From positions 868,001 to 932,000 of the forward strand of contig CATNEN010000011.1 of the NCBI GenBank assembly GCA_950097015.1: a stretch of DNA of 64,000 bases, given 5' to 3'. A model generated the notes under the pieces. It was not told where the DNA came from, did not search any database, and saw only the letters and a program-made list of their open reading frames with translations. Origin of the DNA: Macrostomum hystrix (lineage: Eukaryota > Platyhelminthes > Macrostomidae). Below are positions 11,501-30,100 of the stretch, one piece after another (the first letter of the stretch is position 1; each line of letters starts with the position of its first letter). The position numbers and the translations under genes are program-made.

Positions 11501-12325
11501 GGGGAGATTCGCTGTGGATTAGGGAGATTCTCTGTGGATTTGGGAGATTCTCTGCGGATTAGGGAGATTCTCTGTGGATTAGGGAGATTCTCTGTGGATC
11601 GGGGAGATTCTCTGTGGATTAGGGAGATTGTCTGTGGATCGGGGAGATTCTCTGTGGATTAGGGAGATTCTCTGTGGATTAGGGAGATTCTCTGTGGATT
11701 AGGGAGATTTTCTGTGGATTGGGAGATTCTCTGTGGATTAGGGAGATTCTCTGTGGATTAGGGAGATTCTCTGTGGATTAGGGAGATTCTGTGGATTAGG
11801 GACATTGTCTGTGGATCGGGGAGATTCTCTGTGGATTAGGGAGATTCTCTGTGGATTAGGGAGATTCTCTGTGGATTAGGGAGATTTTCTGTGGATTGGG
11901 AGATTCTCTGTGGATTAGAGAGATTCTCTGTGGATTAGGGAGATTGTCTGTGGATCGGGGAGATTCTCTGTGGATTAGGGAGATTCTCTGTGGATTAGGG
12001 AGATTTTCTGTGGATTGGGAGATTCTCTGTGGATTGGGGAGATTTTCTGTGGATTGGGAGATTCTCTGTGGATTAGGGAGATTCTCTGTGGATTAGACGC
12101 AGTTTTCTGTTCTTCAGTTGAATCTAGGCCGATTGCCTAATACAGTCGAGACTTAAATTGGAAAAGCAGTTATTAAAAATAAACTTACGCCTCATGCTGA
12201 AGCAGCACTTTAAATACACAGTCGATAGCTAGGAAGAAAATGTACTGCAGCGCAGCGTACAGGATGCTTTGAGCAGCATAGTGCAGCAGCCAATAAAACG
12301 GCTCAAACAGAAGGGAATACAGCAT
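5552..12325 (-). CDS. Ubiquitin-specific protease (C19 family), membrane-anchored type
   Basis: A deubiquitinase reconstructed from six minus-strand exons: 12325-12189, 11132-10865, 10113-9653, 9153-8517, 6800-6429 and 5836-5552. All phases agree and give 719 residues. Donors are GTAAGT, GTAATA, GTGAGT, GTGAGT and GTTGGC (weak). Exons 1-2 encode a hydrophobic region with several possible membrane segments (roughly residues 1-130). The Cys box is GFVNLGSNSCFMNACLQ with catalytic Cys244; it has one extra residue compared with the usual NLGNTCFMN. QQDAVEFFTLLLDALLEA follows in exon 4, then zinc-binding CxxC pairs (CEACH, CSFC), KLPRLLALQLMR in exon 5, and the His box GHYTALCRCQGRWYNCDDHSV with His673 and Asp688. 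N-terminal membrane anchoring recalls USP30, but USP30 has Ser in place of the Asp. I therefore do not assign orthology. The stop codon is at 5552-5554. Exon 1 begins with ATG directly after a strong acceptor. Confidence 0.9.
5901..6292 (+). mobile_element. Truncated hAT-like MITE carrying a 17-18-bp array
   Basis: The left end (cacgggtcggcaact) and the stretch before the array (aatgtaaagatatgagac) match the intact MITE at 57059 (caggggtcggcaaact; actgtagaaatatgagac). From 5990 to 6290 follows a 17-18-bp array of gagatgagacacggggaga type. No matching right end is visible, so the copy is truncated. It lies in the last intron of the protease gene. The Ser/Leu/Pro-rich minus-strand frames come from the array. 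Confidence 0.65.
6312..6395 (-). repeat. tRNA-like SINE head
   Basis: On the minus strand, a box A-like tagcctagttggtggagc is followed by a box B-like gggagttcgaatctc, and TATAGGC/GCCTATA can pair as an acceptor stem. The D and anticodon arms are poor, so this is a tRNA-derived repeat or tRNA relic rather than a working tRNA gene. Confidence 0.45.
6852..7245. repeat. 20-bp minisatellite
   Basis: About 19 copies of gatcagaagtatggattttg, nearly identical, in intron 4 of the protease gene, 50 bases from the acceptor of exon 5. Twenty is not a multiple of three, so all three plus-strand frames read the same repeat; these are not genes. Confidence 0.92.
7376..7740 (+). mobile_element. tRNA-derived SINE, family 1
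   Basis: A tRNA-like head (box A ggcagagcggttaacgc; box B agttcgattcc) is followed by a 300-base body and a short (att)n tail. The body includes ttgaggaccaacctcc, tgtacactgcctgacgatga and gcccgcagccctcctgcaat. The body is shared with copies at 9228 and 31078. Intron 4 of the protease gene. Confidence 0.85.
7875..8525. repeat. 25/26-bp minisatellite that includes a splice donor
   Basis: About 26 copies of a 25-bp unit (ctactcacacaaggatcagt plus tctgg or tctggg). The array runs into the 3' end of protease exon 4. On the minus strand each unit reads GATCCTTGT|GTGAGT, so every copy carries the same exon end and 5' splice site as the real one at 8517/8516. Confidence 0.92.
9228..9478 (+). mobile_element. 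SINE family 1, internally deleted copy
   Basis: Starts gggggtgagtggcagagcga and ends gcctgcagctctcctgcaat. Compared with the copy at 7376 it lacks about 60 bases after the tRNA-like head. It lies in intron 3 of the protease gene. Confidence 0.75.
10170..10470 (+). mobile_element. tRNA-derived SINE, family 2
   Basis: The tRNA-like head ends with box B gggttcgattcccggc. The body has the diagnostic blocks tttagcaagaca, cactcagctgttaaatgggt, gggtgtggcgcc and cagtccatggactg. It is shared with copies at 14586, 15405, 19905 and 32484. Intron 2 of the protease gene. Confidence 0.75.
10600..10792 (-). mobile_element. tRNA-derived SINE, degenerate
   Basis: On the minus strand a tRNA-like head (box B gtgagttcgaatctcagccc) is followed by a body and an (att)n tail near 10606. 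It lies head-on to the SINE at 10170, in intron 2 of the protease gene. Confidence 0.5.
11220..12095. repeat. 20-bp minisatellite
   Basis: About 43 copies of attagggagattctctgtgg with recurrent variants (gattcgctg, gattgtctg, gatcgggg). A block of several variants recurs, showing multi-unit duplication. It occupies most of intron 1 of the protease gene. Confidence 0.92.
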
Positions 12326-12726
12326 CTGGAAGGTTAAAAAAATCAATCATGCAGGATTTCACGCCCTTAATTACATTATATTATAATCGGTGATAATAGT
12401 TTCTCTCTTTCTATTTTCCACCCACAATTCTATTCTGCAAAGTCCTATCATTGAAGAACTAGCATTAGTTGACTTAATTAGTAAAATTACAAAATATAAA
12501 TGATGAAAAAGGCTTGGAATTTCCAATACTCCAAAAATCTGGCAGCCACCATAGCGTTTAAAAGAGCTAACACGAATTCAGCAAAATGTTTATAATTACA
12601 GCTTAATGACCGATCAGGGTCTGAATTTAGTTACTTGATAGTTAATAAACAATTTAAAGCAATGCAATAAAATGCACATCGCCATTAAGAAGCCAATTTA
12701 TAGGCAGTTTTTTATTGTTTTTAAGA
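12326..12726. other. Spacer between the PUS1-type and USP genes
   Basis: About 400 bases separate the PUS1 stop from the USP ATG on the same strand. The spacer is AT-rich and ends, in minus-strand sense, with tttttttaaccttccag directly before the USP ATG. It must hold the PUS1 3' end and either the USP promoter plus a 5' intron or a trans-splice acceptor. Confidence 0.5.
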
Positions 12727-15700
12727 CTAGGTGACAACACTAGCAGTCGCTTCTGGAGCATCCTCAGAAACAGGGGCTGAAGAAGATTCTGCAACAGCAT
12801 CTTGCTGCTGCTGCTGCTTAGTCGCTACCGCAGCCGGCGGTCCATCGGGTCTTTTAAAATCATAGGAGTGCATGACGAGAGTCTTGAGCCAGTCTAGCAT
12901 GCTGCGGTCGTGAACTTCGCCGCGATAAATCTCTGGCATGATGTGGCTGGATCTGAATTCGATCCTAACGGAGACGGTTTAAAATTTATAAATTATAAAT
13001 TAGATTGCTTGCAGAATAAGCAATACCGACTGAATCTAACAGGCAATGAGATCTAGATTAGGATTTGGAATCTAGCCTTGGGATATGAATTCTAGACAAG
13101 GATATGGAATCTAGACTTGGGATTTGGAATCGAGATTAGGATATGGAATCTAGATTGGGATTTGGAATCTAGACTTGGGATATGAATTCCAGACAAGGAT
13201 ATGGAATCTAGATTGGGATTTGGAATCTAGATTTGGGATATGAAATCTAGATTGGGATTTGGAAACTAGATTTGGGATTTGGAATCTAGATTGGGATTTG
13301 GAATCTAGACAAGGATATGGAATCTAGATTGGGATTTGGAATCTAGATTTGGGATATGGAATCTAGATTTGGGATATGGAATCTAGATTGGGATTTGGAA
13401 TCTAGATTTGGGATTTGGAATCTAGATTTGGGATATGGAATCTAGATTTGGGATATGGAATCTAGATTTAGGATATGGAATCTATATTGGGGTTTGGAAT
13501 CTAGATTGGGATTTGGAATCTAGACAAGGATATGAAATCTAGATTGGGATTTGGAATCTAGACAAGGATATGAAATCTAGATTGGGATTTGGAATCTAGA
13601 CAATGATATGGAATCTAGATAGGGATTTGGAATCTAGATTTGGGATATGGAATCTAGATTGGGATTTGGAATCTAGATTTGGGATATGGAATCTAGATTG
13701 GGGTTTGGAATCTAGATTGGGATTTGGAATCTAGATTTGGGATATGGAATCTAGATTGGGATTTGGAATCTAGATTTGGGATATGGAATTTAGACAAGGA
13801 TATGGAATCTAGACAAGGATATGGAATCTAGATAGGGATTTGGAATCTAGATTTGGGATATGGAATCTAGATTGGGATTTGGAATCTAGATTTGGGATAT
13901 GGAATCTAGATTGGGGTTTGGAATCTAGATTGGGATTTGGCATCTAGACAAGGATATGGAATCTAGATTGGGATTTGAAATCTAGACAAGGATATGGAAT
14001 CTAGATTGGGATTTGAAATCTAGACAAGGATATGGAATCTAGATAGGGATTTGGAATCTAGATTTGGGATATGGAATCTAGATTGGGATTTGGAATCTAG
14101 ATTTGGGATATGGAATTTAGACAAGGATATGGAATCTAGACTTTGGATTTGGAATCTAGATTAGGATAAGAAATCTTGATTAGGATCTGGAATCAAGAAT
14201 CTAGATTTGGGATATGGAATCTAGACAAGGATATGGAATCTAGACTTGGATATGGAATCTAGATTTGGGATATGGAATCAAGAATCTAGATTTGGGATAT
14301 GGAATCAAGATTAAGATCTGGAATCAAGAATCTAGATTTTGGATATGGAATCTAGATTGGGATAAGAATGATAGTGGGATGAATCTATGAGATCTATGGG
14401 ATCTAATGGCAAAACAAACTAACAAGCCATATCTGTTACCTTTCAGCTTCGAATCGATCCCAATCGATGGTGGGATAGCCTAGAGGAACGGCATACTTCT
14501 CATTGTAGGCTCCGTAGTGAATGCGATTCAGAAGCAAGCCCAAGCCGGGCGCTTTGGGTACGTCCATTCGCCTGAAATTCAGAGATAAATAATAATAATA
14601 ATAGCTATAATTGATTATACCTGCCCTAATTGGACTAATTGCCCTAATTGTGGGAAGCCACACCCATCAGCTGAGTGAACGGAAGCCATGTAGAGTTAAG
14701 TGTCTTGCTAAAAGACACAAATTGAAGGTCAGTGAAGTCGAGAAGCGAACATCCGACCTTCGTGAAATACTAAATAAATTATTATATACTTCTGATTACA
14801 AACTAAACTCACTTAAACGTAAACACGGCGTCCATAGCGTTTAGCTCGCAATAACCCTTCACAATGGCTACAGCTAGGCCGACCATTTTGCGTATCTGAT
14901 GCAGCATAAAGCTTTGGCCGCGAACGCGCAATTCAACAAATTCAACGTCCTGATGAATGAACGGCTCGCCGACCGTGAACTCGATGACGTAACGATTGCA
15001 AGAGGCGTCGCCAACAGGCCGGCCAGAAGTGAAATTATAATAGTTCTTGGTGCCCTTGTAGCGCGAAAGGCAGTTGCGCAACGACTCCAACTGCTCGGTG
15101 TTGATGCGATAAGAATTGTCTATGGGCCGACTCTTGGACGCGAAAGTGTAGCTTGGACATATGTAGGCGTATTCGCGATGATTAACCCGACCTTTGCATT
15201 GGAAATGCTTTGTAGTTCGAAATAAGTCGAGCAGTTTAATTTCAGCTGGGAGTCGATTGCTCAGGTCTGCTTTCAAGGCGTCAACATCGCTGAGGTCTAG
15301 TCTCATCGACACCACCTTAAACAAAGGAAAATTGAAGGATTTGGTTTAGAAAATTTGGCTACTATAACTTGCAAAATTGTATTTTGAAGGGGGTTCTAGC
15401 CAATGAAGTTGTAGCCTAGTGGTTAGAGCGTCGAACTCACGACCTAAAGGTCGGGAGTTTGATTCCTGACTTTACTTTAACAACTTGTATCCTTTAGCAA
15501 GACACTTAACTCTGCATTGCTTCAGTTCACCCAGCTGTTAAATGAGTAACAGCATTTTCTGGGGTAATTTAGGGTCGGTGTGGCGTCCCCACAGTCCATG
15601 GACAAAGGTGCAATTTCTGTCAATAGCTAACTGCACTTAGTAAACAAGCTAGGAAGACAAGTGGAAAGCAATTCTCACCTGCGCCAAAGCTGAGACACCT

Positions 15701-16092
15701 TTGTCAGTCTTGGATGCCCGTTGAAACTGTAGTTTGCCAGGCGCTGCATACTCGTCATGGCTGATGTGACCGCCAGCCAGTAGGCAGTCAAAAAGTACAC
15801 CTTCAATAGTGCTAAAGCCCATGTTGCGCTGCATACCATAGTAGCCAGAGCCTGAGTACATTAGCATGAGCACAGCCTTCTTCATTTGTTTTCTTCTGAG
15901 AGCAATAGAAGCCTGAGAACTTTCAGGGGCAGTGTCACTGCTCTTGGCAGCTGTGGCTGCATTATCAACTGGTAATACTGATGACTCCAATTTAGCTTGT
16001 TTCAATTCAGGCTCATCAGCAGGTGTATCATTGGCAGTCATTGGGTCAGGTTCAATTGATGAAGAATTTTCTACTTCAACTGATCGCTTCAT
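12727..16092 (-). CDS. PUS1: tRNA pseudouridine synthase, TruA/PUS1 family
   Basis: The enzyme isomerises uridine to pseudouridine in tRNA. Four minus-strand exons (16092-15679, 15315-14813, 14571-14440, 12952-12727) join in phase to 424 residues, close to the animal PUS1 length. The first 65 residues are a low-complexity acidic leader. The core begins KAVLMLMYSGSGYYGMQRN; the catalytic Asp130 is in RASKTDKGVSALAQ. REYAYICPSY, the YYNFT/GRPVGDAS region and the RNA-binding FMLHQIRKMVG are in exon 2. PKAPGLGLLL is in exon 3, and the DRSMLDWLKTL tail typical of animal PUS1 is in exon 4, followed by a Gln-rich end. Donors are GTGAGA, GTGAGT and GTAACA. Intron 3 holds a 1.3 kb minisatellite, intron 2 and intron 1 each a SINE. 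A stretch actttag 12 bases before the ATG could be a splice acceptor. Confidence 0.93.
13045..14365. repeat. 18/19-bp minisatellite
   Basis: About 70 copies of a unit such as ggaatctagattgggattt, with alternating forms (gatttgggatat, gacaaggatat). The units form mixed higher-order patterns of two to five. It fills intron 3 of the PUS1-type gene. Confidence 0.9.
14586..14775 (-). mobile_element. SINE family 2 copy
   Basis: On the minus strand: ttagcaagacacttaactct, then cactcagctgatgggtgtgg and an (att)n tail at about 14588. The head near 14770 is degenerate. It lies in intron 2 of the PUS1-type gene. Confidence 0.65.
15405..15640 (+). mobile_element. SINE family 2 copy with good tRNA-like head
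   Basis: Box A tagcctagtggttagagcg and box B gggagtttgattcc are well formed. The body has ttagcaagacacttaactct, cacccagctgttaaatgagt and cagtccatggac. It lies in intron 1 of the PUS1-type gene, antisense to it. Confidence 0.8.
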
Positions 16093-16436
16093 TTTGTTTA
16101 ACTAAAGTTGATTAGTCACAGTTATTTACTGCTTTTGTAAATTTATTATCATAAATTGTACTTGAATTAATTCATAAATTCCCTTGAAATAAACATGTAA
16201 TTTACACAATATATGATATTTTTATCTATGCCGATGTACCTAAGAAGTAAAATTAAAAGCTCAATAAATAAATAGCTTTTTTATTGAAGCATCACACAGA
16301 CAACCAATCTCTATAGCAATTATCAGCAAAAGAGCTCTATAATGCAGATTGCCATATTTATTTAGCTATTTAGTATACATAAAATCTGAATTATCATTTA
16401 TTGTATAGAGGGGCACTGGCATAATTAAAACTGGTA

Positions 16437-16838
16437 CCTGGACACTTTTGTCATCTTACAACTTCCTCATCCAGATGACAATCTGTCCAATATCTTAGAG
16501 GGTGGATGACGAAGAGACTTAGACTTGTGTTTTATCATTTATAAAACAAAAGTTTTCAAAGTTAGAACAGAAACACCCCTCCTCACATTGTGTTGGCACC
16601 TATCTTTCAACTCATAATGAAATCAGTTTTTTACACATATTTTTGACAATTCAGAGTGTGAAGTGTGTTCACACCTCTGCCCCACCACCCTACCCTCACT
16701 TTATTGATGACGAACTTGATTACTTGTTATTAGTAGATAACAAACTGACCAAACTTTGAAGCATGCCAATTGGCTAGATGACGAAGTGTCCTACCTTCCA
16801 AGTGGATAACAAAGTTGTAAGATGACAAAGTGTCTAGG
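16437..16838. mobile_element. MITE A (402 bp)
   Basis: Terminal inverted repeats of about 26 bases: left cctggacacttttgtcatct at 16437, and right, read on the minus strand, cctagacactttgtcatctt from 16838. No open frame is inside. The superfamily is unknown and I see no clear target duplication. It lies between the divergently arranged PUS1 and PFKFB genes. Confidence 0.65.
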
Positions 16839-16848
16839 ATCTGCTTGA

Positions 16849-17269
16849 ACGTTGCCGGTAGTGTCTGTAAAGACGGTCAAATATTGTGTCAATCCAATAT
16901 ACTAAAACTCCTTTTAAATTATACTACTATATTGCACAAGTATACTATGTTGTGGAACGCGCAAACTTGTTTGTTTTTTGTTTTATTGAATATTGCTTTT
17001 TTCGATGCATATATATCTCGAGCATTTTTGTTGAAATTGATTGTTTGCAGGAATATAATTTAGGAATTGAACTTCTTACCTACCATGCCTAGAGTACCTT
17101 ACAAAAATACATGTAGCGCTGTGCAATTACTTTATATACATGTATGTTAGTGTATCCAACATAGACAATCTCGGATCCACAACACAGTATATACTTGTGA
17201 GTTTTAGTATATTGTAAAAGAAATATCAACACAATATTTGACCGACTTTACGGACACTACCGGCAACAT
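16849..17269. mobile_element. MITE B (about 420 bp)
   Basis: Inverted ends begin gttgccggtagtgtctgtaa at 16851 and, on the minus strand from 17267, gttgccggtagtgtccgtaa. With interruptions the pairing runs about 90 bases per arm. TTGA flanks both sides (16845-16848, 17270-17273), a possible 4-base target duplication. The two AT-rich frames inside are not genes. It starts about 10 bases after MITE A. Confidence 0.75.
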
Positions 17270-17329
17270 TTGAGCTTACCTTATGTACATGTATCAAATC
17301 ATGTTGCATTTAAAGCCCATTGTTCAGAG

Positions 17330-17530
17330 ACAACCACCGTGCCCCTAGGCATATGAGTGGTAGATTACTAGGAACACAGCCACCATGTCCCCATGCACAG
17401 AGCTAGGGACACGGCGGCCATGCCGCAAGTCCACACAGCTAAAGAGACAGCTGCCGTGGCTCTAGGCACAGAGTAGTGTGGTAGCTTAGACATAGAGTTA
17501 GAGGCACTGCCGCCATGTCCCTAGTCATGG
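17330..17530. repeat. Degenerate tandem repeat, about 45-50 bp
   Basis: Motifs such as gccaccatgtcccca, ggcggccatgcc and cgccatgtccctag recur at rough intervals. The unit is diverged and its ends are unclear. Confidence 0.4.
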
Positions 17531-18400
17531 CAAATAAAAAAAGTGGCAGGACTAAATTTTTATCTTTTAACAAATCTAGACTCTAACTTAAAGCCTCATT
17601 GGGATTTTGGATTTAAAATTATTTACCAGATTAAATAGAAAAATAATATTGAAAATAAAACAGTAGCCTAGATCTAGGACTAGGCCTAGGTGTAGCAATG
17701 TTTTTAGGTACAATATTGTTGAAGCCAAGAACACAACACAGGGATCATGTATGAATTTTTTGTTTAACTTTGTAAATATTATAATCTTAAACCTCTGCGT
17801 TTGCATTTTTGTAAGCAAAAATTAAGTGCAAGGCAAGCTAGCTAGGCCTGTACACATAAATCAGCATGGCACAGAGCTGACTTGGCTTGGGCTCTTTACT
17901 TTTATCTTGTTCTGAGTAAGTTAAGCTAAAAATATATAACTGCACTCATAGCTAGGGAAATATTCAGACTAATAAGTTATAAATTATTTAATTTTTTATA
18001 TTGAAATTTTCTTTTAGAAAAACTGCCTTTTTAGAGAAGACAACAGCTCTAAAATTAAATATTAAAGTACATACATTTCAAAATAAGCTCTTTTCTTCAA
18101 AACATGCGCAATGAACACTATAAAAATAGGTCTTTAGGAATGGGAAGAATGATTTTTCTCCTAGTAGGGCCTAGTCCTTGCCTTTTTCTAGTGGTTGTTC
18201 TCCTTGAACACGCCGCGCAAGATACGTTTCGTAGAAAGCAGAGAGCCATGTTACTTTTTAAAGAAATGGGTCATTTGGTTTAACACAGTTTCAAAATTAA
18301 TTAAAAGTTATGTCTAAGGAACTTGCAATTTACTATCTAGGAATTAAAATAAAATTATTATAATTTATTACTAGCTTTTGACTTTCCAACGTTTATTTTT
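17531..18400. other. AT-rich intergenic DNA
   Basis: No supported gene; the only frames are short and AT-rich. Confidence 0.5.
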
Positions 18401-18495
18401 TAAGCGGCCAATCAAATCAGGTCCAATCCTGTTCCCGCTCGGGTGGACCTCCTCCTCCGCTATTTATATTCCCTATAGCCTATACCAACACTAGG
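18400..18495 (+). promoter_or_regulatory. Candidate PFKFB core promoter
   Basis: A CCAAT motif (ggccaatcaaat) at about 18402 and a TATA-like ctatttatattcc at about 18461 precede the PFKFB ATG (18550) at usual spacing. The segment is more GC-rich than its surroundings. Confidence 0.45.
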
Positions 18496-18549
18496 GTATC
18501 TGGTCCGCCAGCATTAAAATTCTAAGCCTAAAAATCTAAGTAAAAAATC

Positions 18550-25858
<7,309 letters not shown>

Positions 25859-27139
25859 ACTCTCTTGATTTGTTATAGTTAAGTTCGTTTTACAGACTCC
25901 TTATATGGTGATCATTTGTTTTACCTCTGCCCTAAACTGCACGCTTTTGTTATATCTGCGGCCTCCCCTGTCGCGCGTAGACAATAGAGTCGAAATTATT
26001 TTAGTCTTACTACTCGCACGGTAAGTAGAATTGGTAGCGCACGCTAGACTATTTGCTGTTTACTATTTGTTATTAACTTTTATTGTTCATTGCGCTTTAC
26101 GGATTGACGTAGTTTTTGGCTTTCAATAGAGAATCTGTCGTATCTGTCTGTCTCTATTAAGAGGGCAGAAGTTCGAATTTTGGTTATATTTAAGTGTGTA
26201 TAACTGGGCCCCTTCGAATTCATAGAATGAAGAGCTGTACGCAGATTAATTATTGTGCACAGCATGTTAATTTGACCCAACAATTAATTAGTACCTATGA
26301 ATTAGTAGTTTCTATGTTTATCGTATCTTTTCGATCAGTAAAAATCTAACTTGCGCAAAACCCACAGTTTCACATGTAACTTGTCTGTGATTCAATGTGA
26401 TAAACAAAGAATTTTTATTTTCAATTAGTTTATTCTTTTCGTTTCTGATATAAGTTTTAACATTGAAATTGGCTAAGCAAAACCTGGCTTTAAATCATAT
26501 TTTATCCTTTTTTATAATAAAATTTCCTGTAAAACTCCTGCTCTTGCTTGCTGCTAGTAGTATATATGTGTGTGTGTTTTTTATTCCAATTTTTAGTCAG
26601 AAAGCAGTGCTTCACTTTTGCTCTTGACCTGTAATATTATTAGTATTCTACTATTGGACAGTAATCTGTTAATCCAATTAGCAACACAATTTGAAGCATT
26701 TTGCTTACAAAATCACGTTCTTTAATTTGCTCTTTAATTGGTTTATTTCTGCAAGCATAGTAGTTGCACACTTGAAATTTTATTCAATAAATATTTATCT
26801 ATGCGTTTAGAAAAATGATTCTAACTGTTCTTCATTGCTGAGTTGTTCTCTACTTGAGGCCATCCAACGTTTTTATTTATAGTAAGCGTTTATTAACTAT
26901 AAAATCTTGTTGTTTTATTCAAAATCAGTGCGTATTCTATTACAAAGTCGCGTTCCTTAAATTTCGAACAAATAGACTACTCGGGAACCAATAATGAGCT
27001 GAGTTTTAATTCGAATTATTGCTCCCTATCAAACAGAAAGGAACATCGTGTGTTCAGGTGTTCTTTGTTCCTGCTTTCGTTGATGGCACAAAGTCTCGGC
27101 CTGTCTATCTTTTAAGCAGGGAGAGTTTCCTCCACCCCA
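25859..27139. other. PFKFB 3' flank
   Basis: AT-rich. Several aataaa-type signals occur (for example near 26786), consistent with a 3' untranslated region and downstream spacer. No other gene is seen. Confidence 0.5.
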
Positions 27140-30100
27140 AATCCATGGTACTGTTACCCCCCACCACAAATCAATGGTGGCATTCCCCCCACCACAAATC
27201 AATGGTGCCGTTCCCCCCACCACAAATCAATGGTGGCATTCCCCCACCACAAATCAATGGTGGCGTTCCCTCCCCCACAAATCAATGGTGGCGTTCCCCC
27301 ACCACAAATCAATGGTGGCGTTCCCCCCACCACAAATCAATGGTGGCGTTCCCCCCACCACAAATCAATGGTGGCGTTCCCCCCACCACAAATCAATGGC
27401 AGCGTTCCCCCCACCACAAATCAATGGTGGCGTTCCCCCCACCACAAATCAATGGTAGCGTTCCCTCCCCCACAAATCAATGGTAGCGCTTCCTCCCCCA
27501 CAAATCAATGGTAGCGTTCCCCCCACCACAAATCAATGGTGGCGTTCCCCCCACCACAAATCAATGGTAGCGTTCCCTCCCCCACAAATCAATGGTAGCG
27601 CTTCCTCCCCCACAAATCAATGGTAGCGTTCCCCCCACCACAAATCAATGGTGGCATTCCCCCCACCACAAATCAATGGTGTCGTTCCCCCCACCACAAA
27701 TCAATGGTGTCGTTCCCCCCACCACAAATCAATGGTGGCGTTCCCCCCACCACAAATCAATGGTAGCGTTCCCTCCCCCACAAATCAATGGTAGCGCTTC
27801 CTCCCCCACAAATCAATGGTAGCGCTTCCTCCCCCAAAAATCCATGGTAGCGTTTCCTCCACCACAAATCCATTGTAGCGTTCCCTCCACCACAAATCCA
27901 TTGTAGCGTTCCCTCCACCACAAATCAATGGTAGCGTTCCCTCCACTACACACCCATCGTAGCGTTTCCTCCACCACAAATCCATTGTAGCGTTCCCGCC
28001 ACCACAAATCAATGGCAGCGTTCCCGCCACCACAAATCAATGGTAGCGTTCCCGCCACCACAAATCCATGGTAGCTTTGCCTCCACCGCAAATCAATGGT
28101 AGCTTTGCCTCCACCACAAATCAATGGTAGTTTTGCCTCGACCACAGATCAATGGTAGCTTTGCCTCCACCACAAATCAATGGTAGCTTTGCCTCCACCA
28201 CAAATCAATGGTAGCTTTGCCGCCACCTCAAATCAATGGTAGCGTTCCCTCCACCTCAAATCAATGGTAGCTTTGCCTCCACCTCAAATCAATGGTAGCT
28301 TTGCCTCCACCTCAAATCAATGGTAGCTTTGCCGCCACCTCAAATCAATGGTAGCTTTGCCTCCACCACAAATCAATGGTAGCTTTGCCTCCACCTCAAA
28401 TCAATGGTAGCGTTCCCTCCACCTCAAATCAATGGTAGCTTTGCCTCCACCTCAAATCAATGGTAGCTTTGCCTCCACCTCAAATCAATGGTAGCTTTGC
28501 CGCCACCTCAAATCAATGGTAGCTTTGCCTCCACCTCAAATCAATGGTAGCTTTGCCTCCACCTCAAATCAATGGTAGCTTTGCCTCCACCTCAAATCAA
28601 TGGTGGCATTCCCCCCACCACAAATCAATGGTGGCATTCCCCCACCACAAATCAATGGTGGCGTTCCCCCCACCACAAATCAATGGTGGCGTTCCCCCCA
28701 CCACAAATCAATGGTGGCGTTCCCCCCACCACAAATCAATGGTGGCGTTCCCCCCACCACAAATCAATGGTGGCGTTCCCCCCACCACAAATCAATGGTA
28801 GCGTTCCCTCCCCCACAAATCAATGGTAGCGCTTCCTCCCCCCAAATCAATGGTAGCGTTCCCCCCACCACAAATCAATGGTGTCGTTCCCCCCACCACA
28901 AATCAATGGTGTCGTTCCCCCCACCACAAATCAATGGTGGCGTTCCCCCCACCACAAATCAATGGTAGCGTTCCCTCCCCCACAAATCAATGGTAGCGCT
29001 TCCTCCCCCACAAATCAATGGTAGCGCTTCCTCCCCCACAAATCCATGGTAGCGTTTCCTCCACCACAAATCCATTGTAGCGTTCCCTCCACCACAAATC
29101 CATTGTAGCGTTCCCTCCACCACAAATCAATGGTAGCGTTCCCTCCACTACACACCCATCGTAGCGTTTCCTCCACCACAAATCCATTGTAGCGTTCCCG
29201 CCACCACAAATCAATGGCAGCGTTCCCGCCACCACAAATCAATGGTAGCGTTCCCGCCACCACAAATCCATGGTAGCTTTGCCTCCACCGCAAATCAATG
29301 GTAGCTTTGCCTCCACCACAAATCAATGGTAGTTTTGCCTCCACCACAGATCAATGGTAGCTTTGCCTCCACCACAAATCAATGGTAGCTTTGCCTCCAC
29401 CACAAATCAATGGTAGCTTTGCCGCCACCTCAAATCAATGGTAGCTTTGCCTCCACCTCAAATCAATGGTAGCGTTCCCTCCACCTCAAATCAATGGTAG
29501 CTTTGCCTCCACCACAAATCAATGGTAGCTTTGCCTCCACCACAAATCAATGGTAGCTTTGCCTCCACCACAAATCAATGGTAGCTTTGCCTCCACCACA
29601 AATCAATGGTAGCGTTCCCTCCACCTCAAATCAATGGTAGCTTTGCGTCCACCACAAATCAATGGTAGCTTTGCCGCCACCTCAAATCAATGGTAGCTTT
29701 GCCGCCACCTCAAATCAATGGTAGCTTTGCCTCCACCACAAATCAATGGTAGCTTTGCCGCCACCTCAAATCAATGGTAGCTTTGCCTCCACCACAAATC
29801 AATGGTAGCTTTGCCTCCACCTCAAATCAATGGTAGCTTTGCCTCCACCACAAATCAATGGTAGCTTTGCCTCCACCACAAATCAATGGTAGCTTTGCCG
29901 CCACCTCAAATCAATGGTAGCTTTGCCTCCACCTCAAATCAATGGTAGCTTTGCCTCCACCACAAATCAATGGTAGCTTTGCCTCCACCACAAATCAATG
30001 GTGGCTTTGCCGCCACCTCAAATCAATGGTAGCTTTGCCTCCACCACAAATCAATGGTAGCTTTGCCGCCACCTCAAATCAATGGTAGCTTTGCCTCCAC

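Noticed and set aside
14899-15225. Plus-strand frame of 108 codons
   Set aside because: Antisense to PUS1 exon 2.
15415-15475. Functional tRNA gene
   Set aside because: Boxes A and B are good, but the cloverleaf is incomplete and it is joined to a SINE body found elsewhere.
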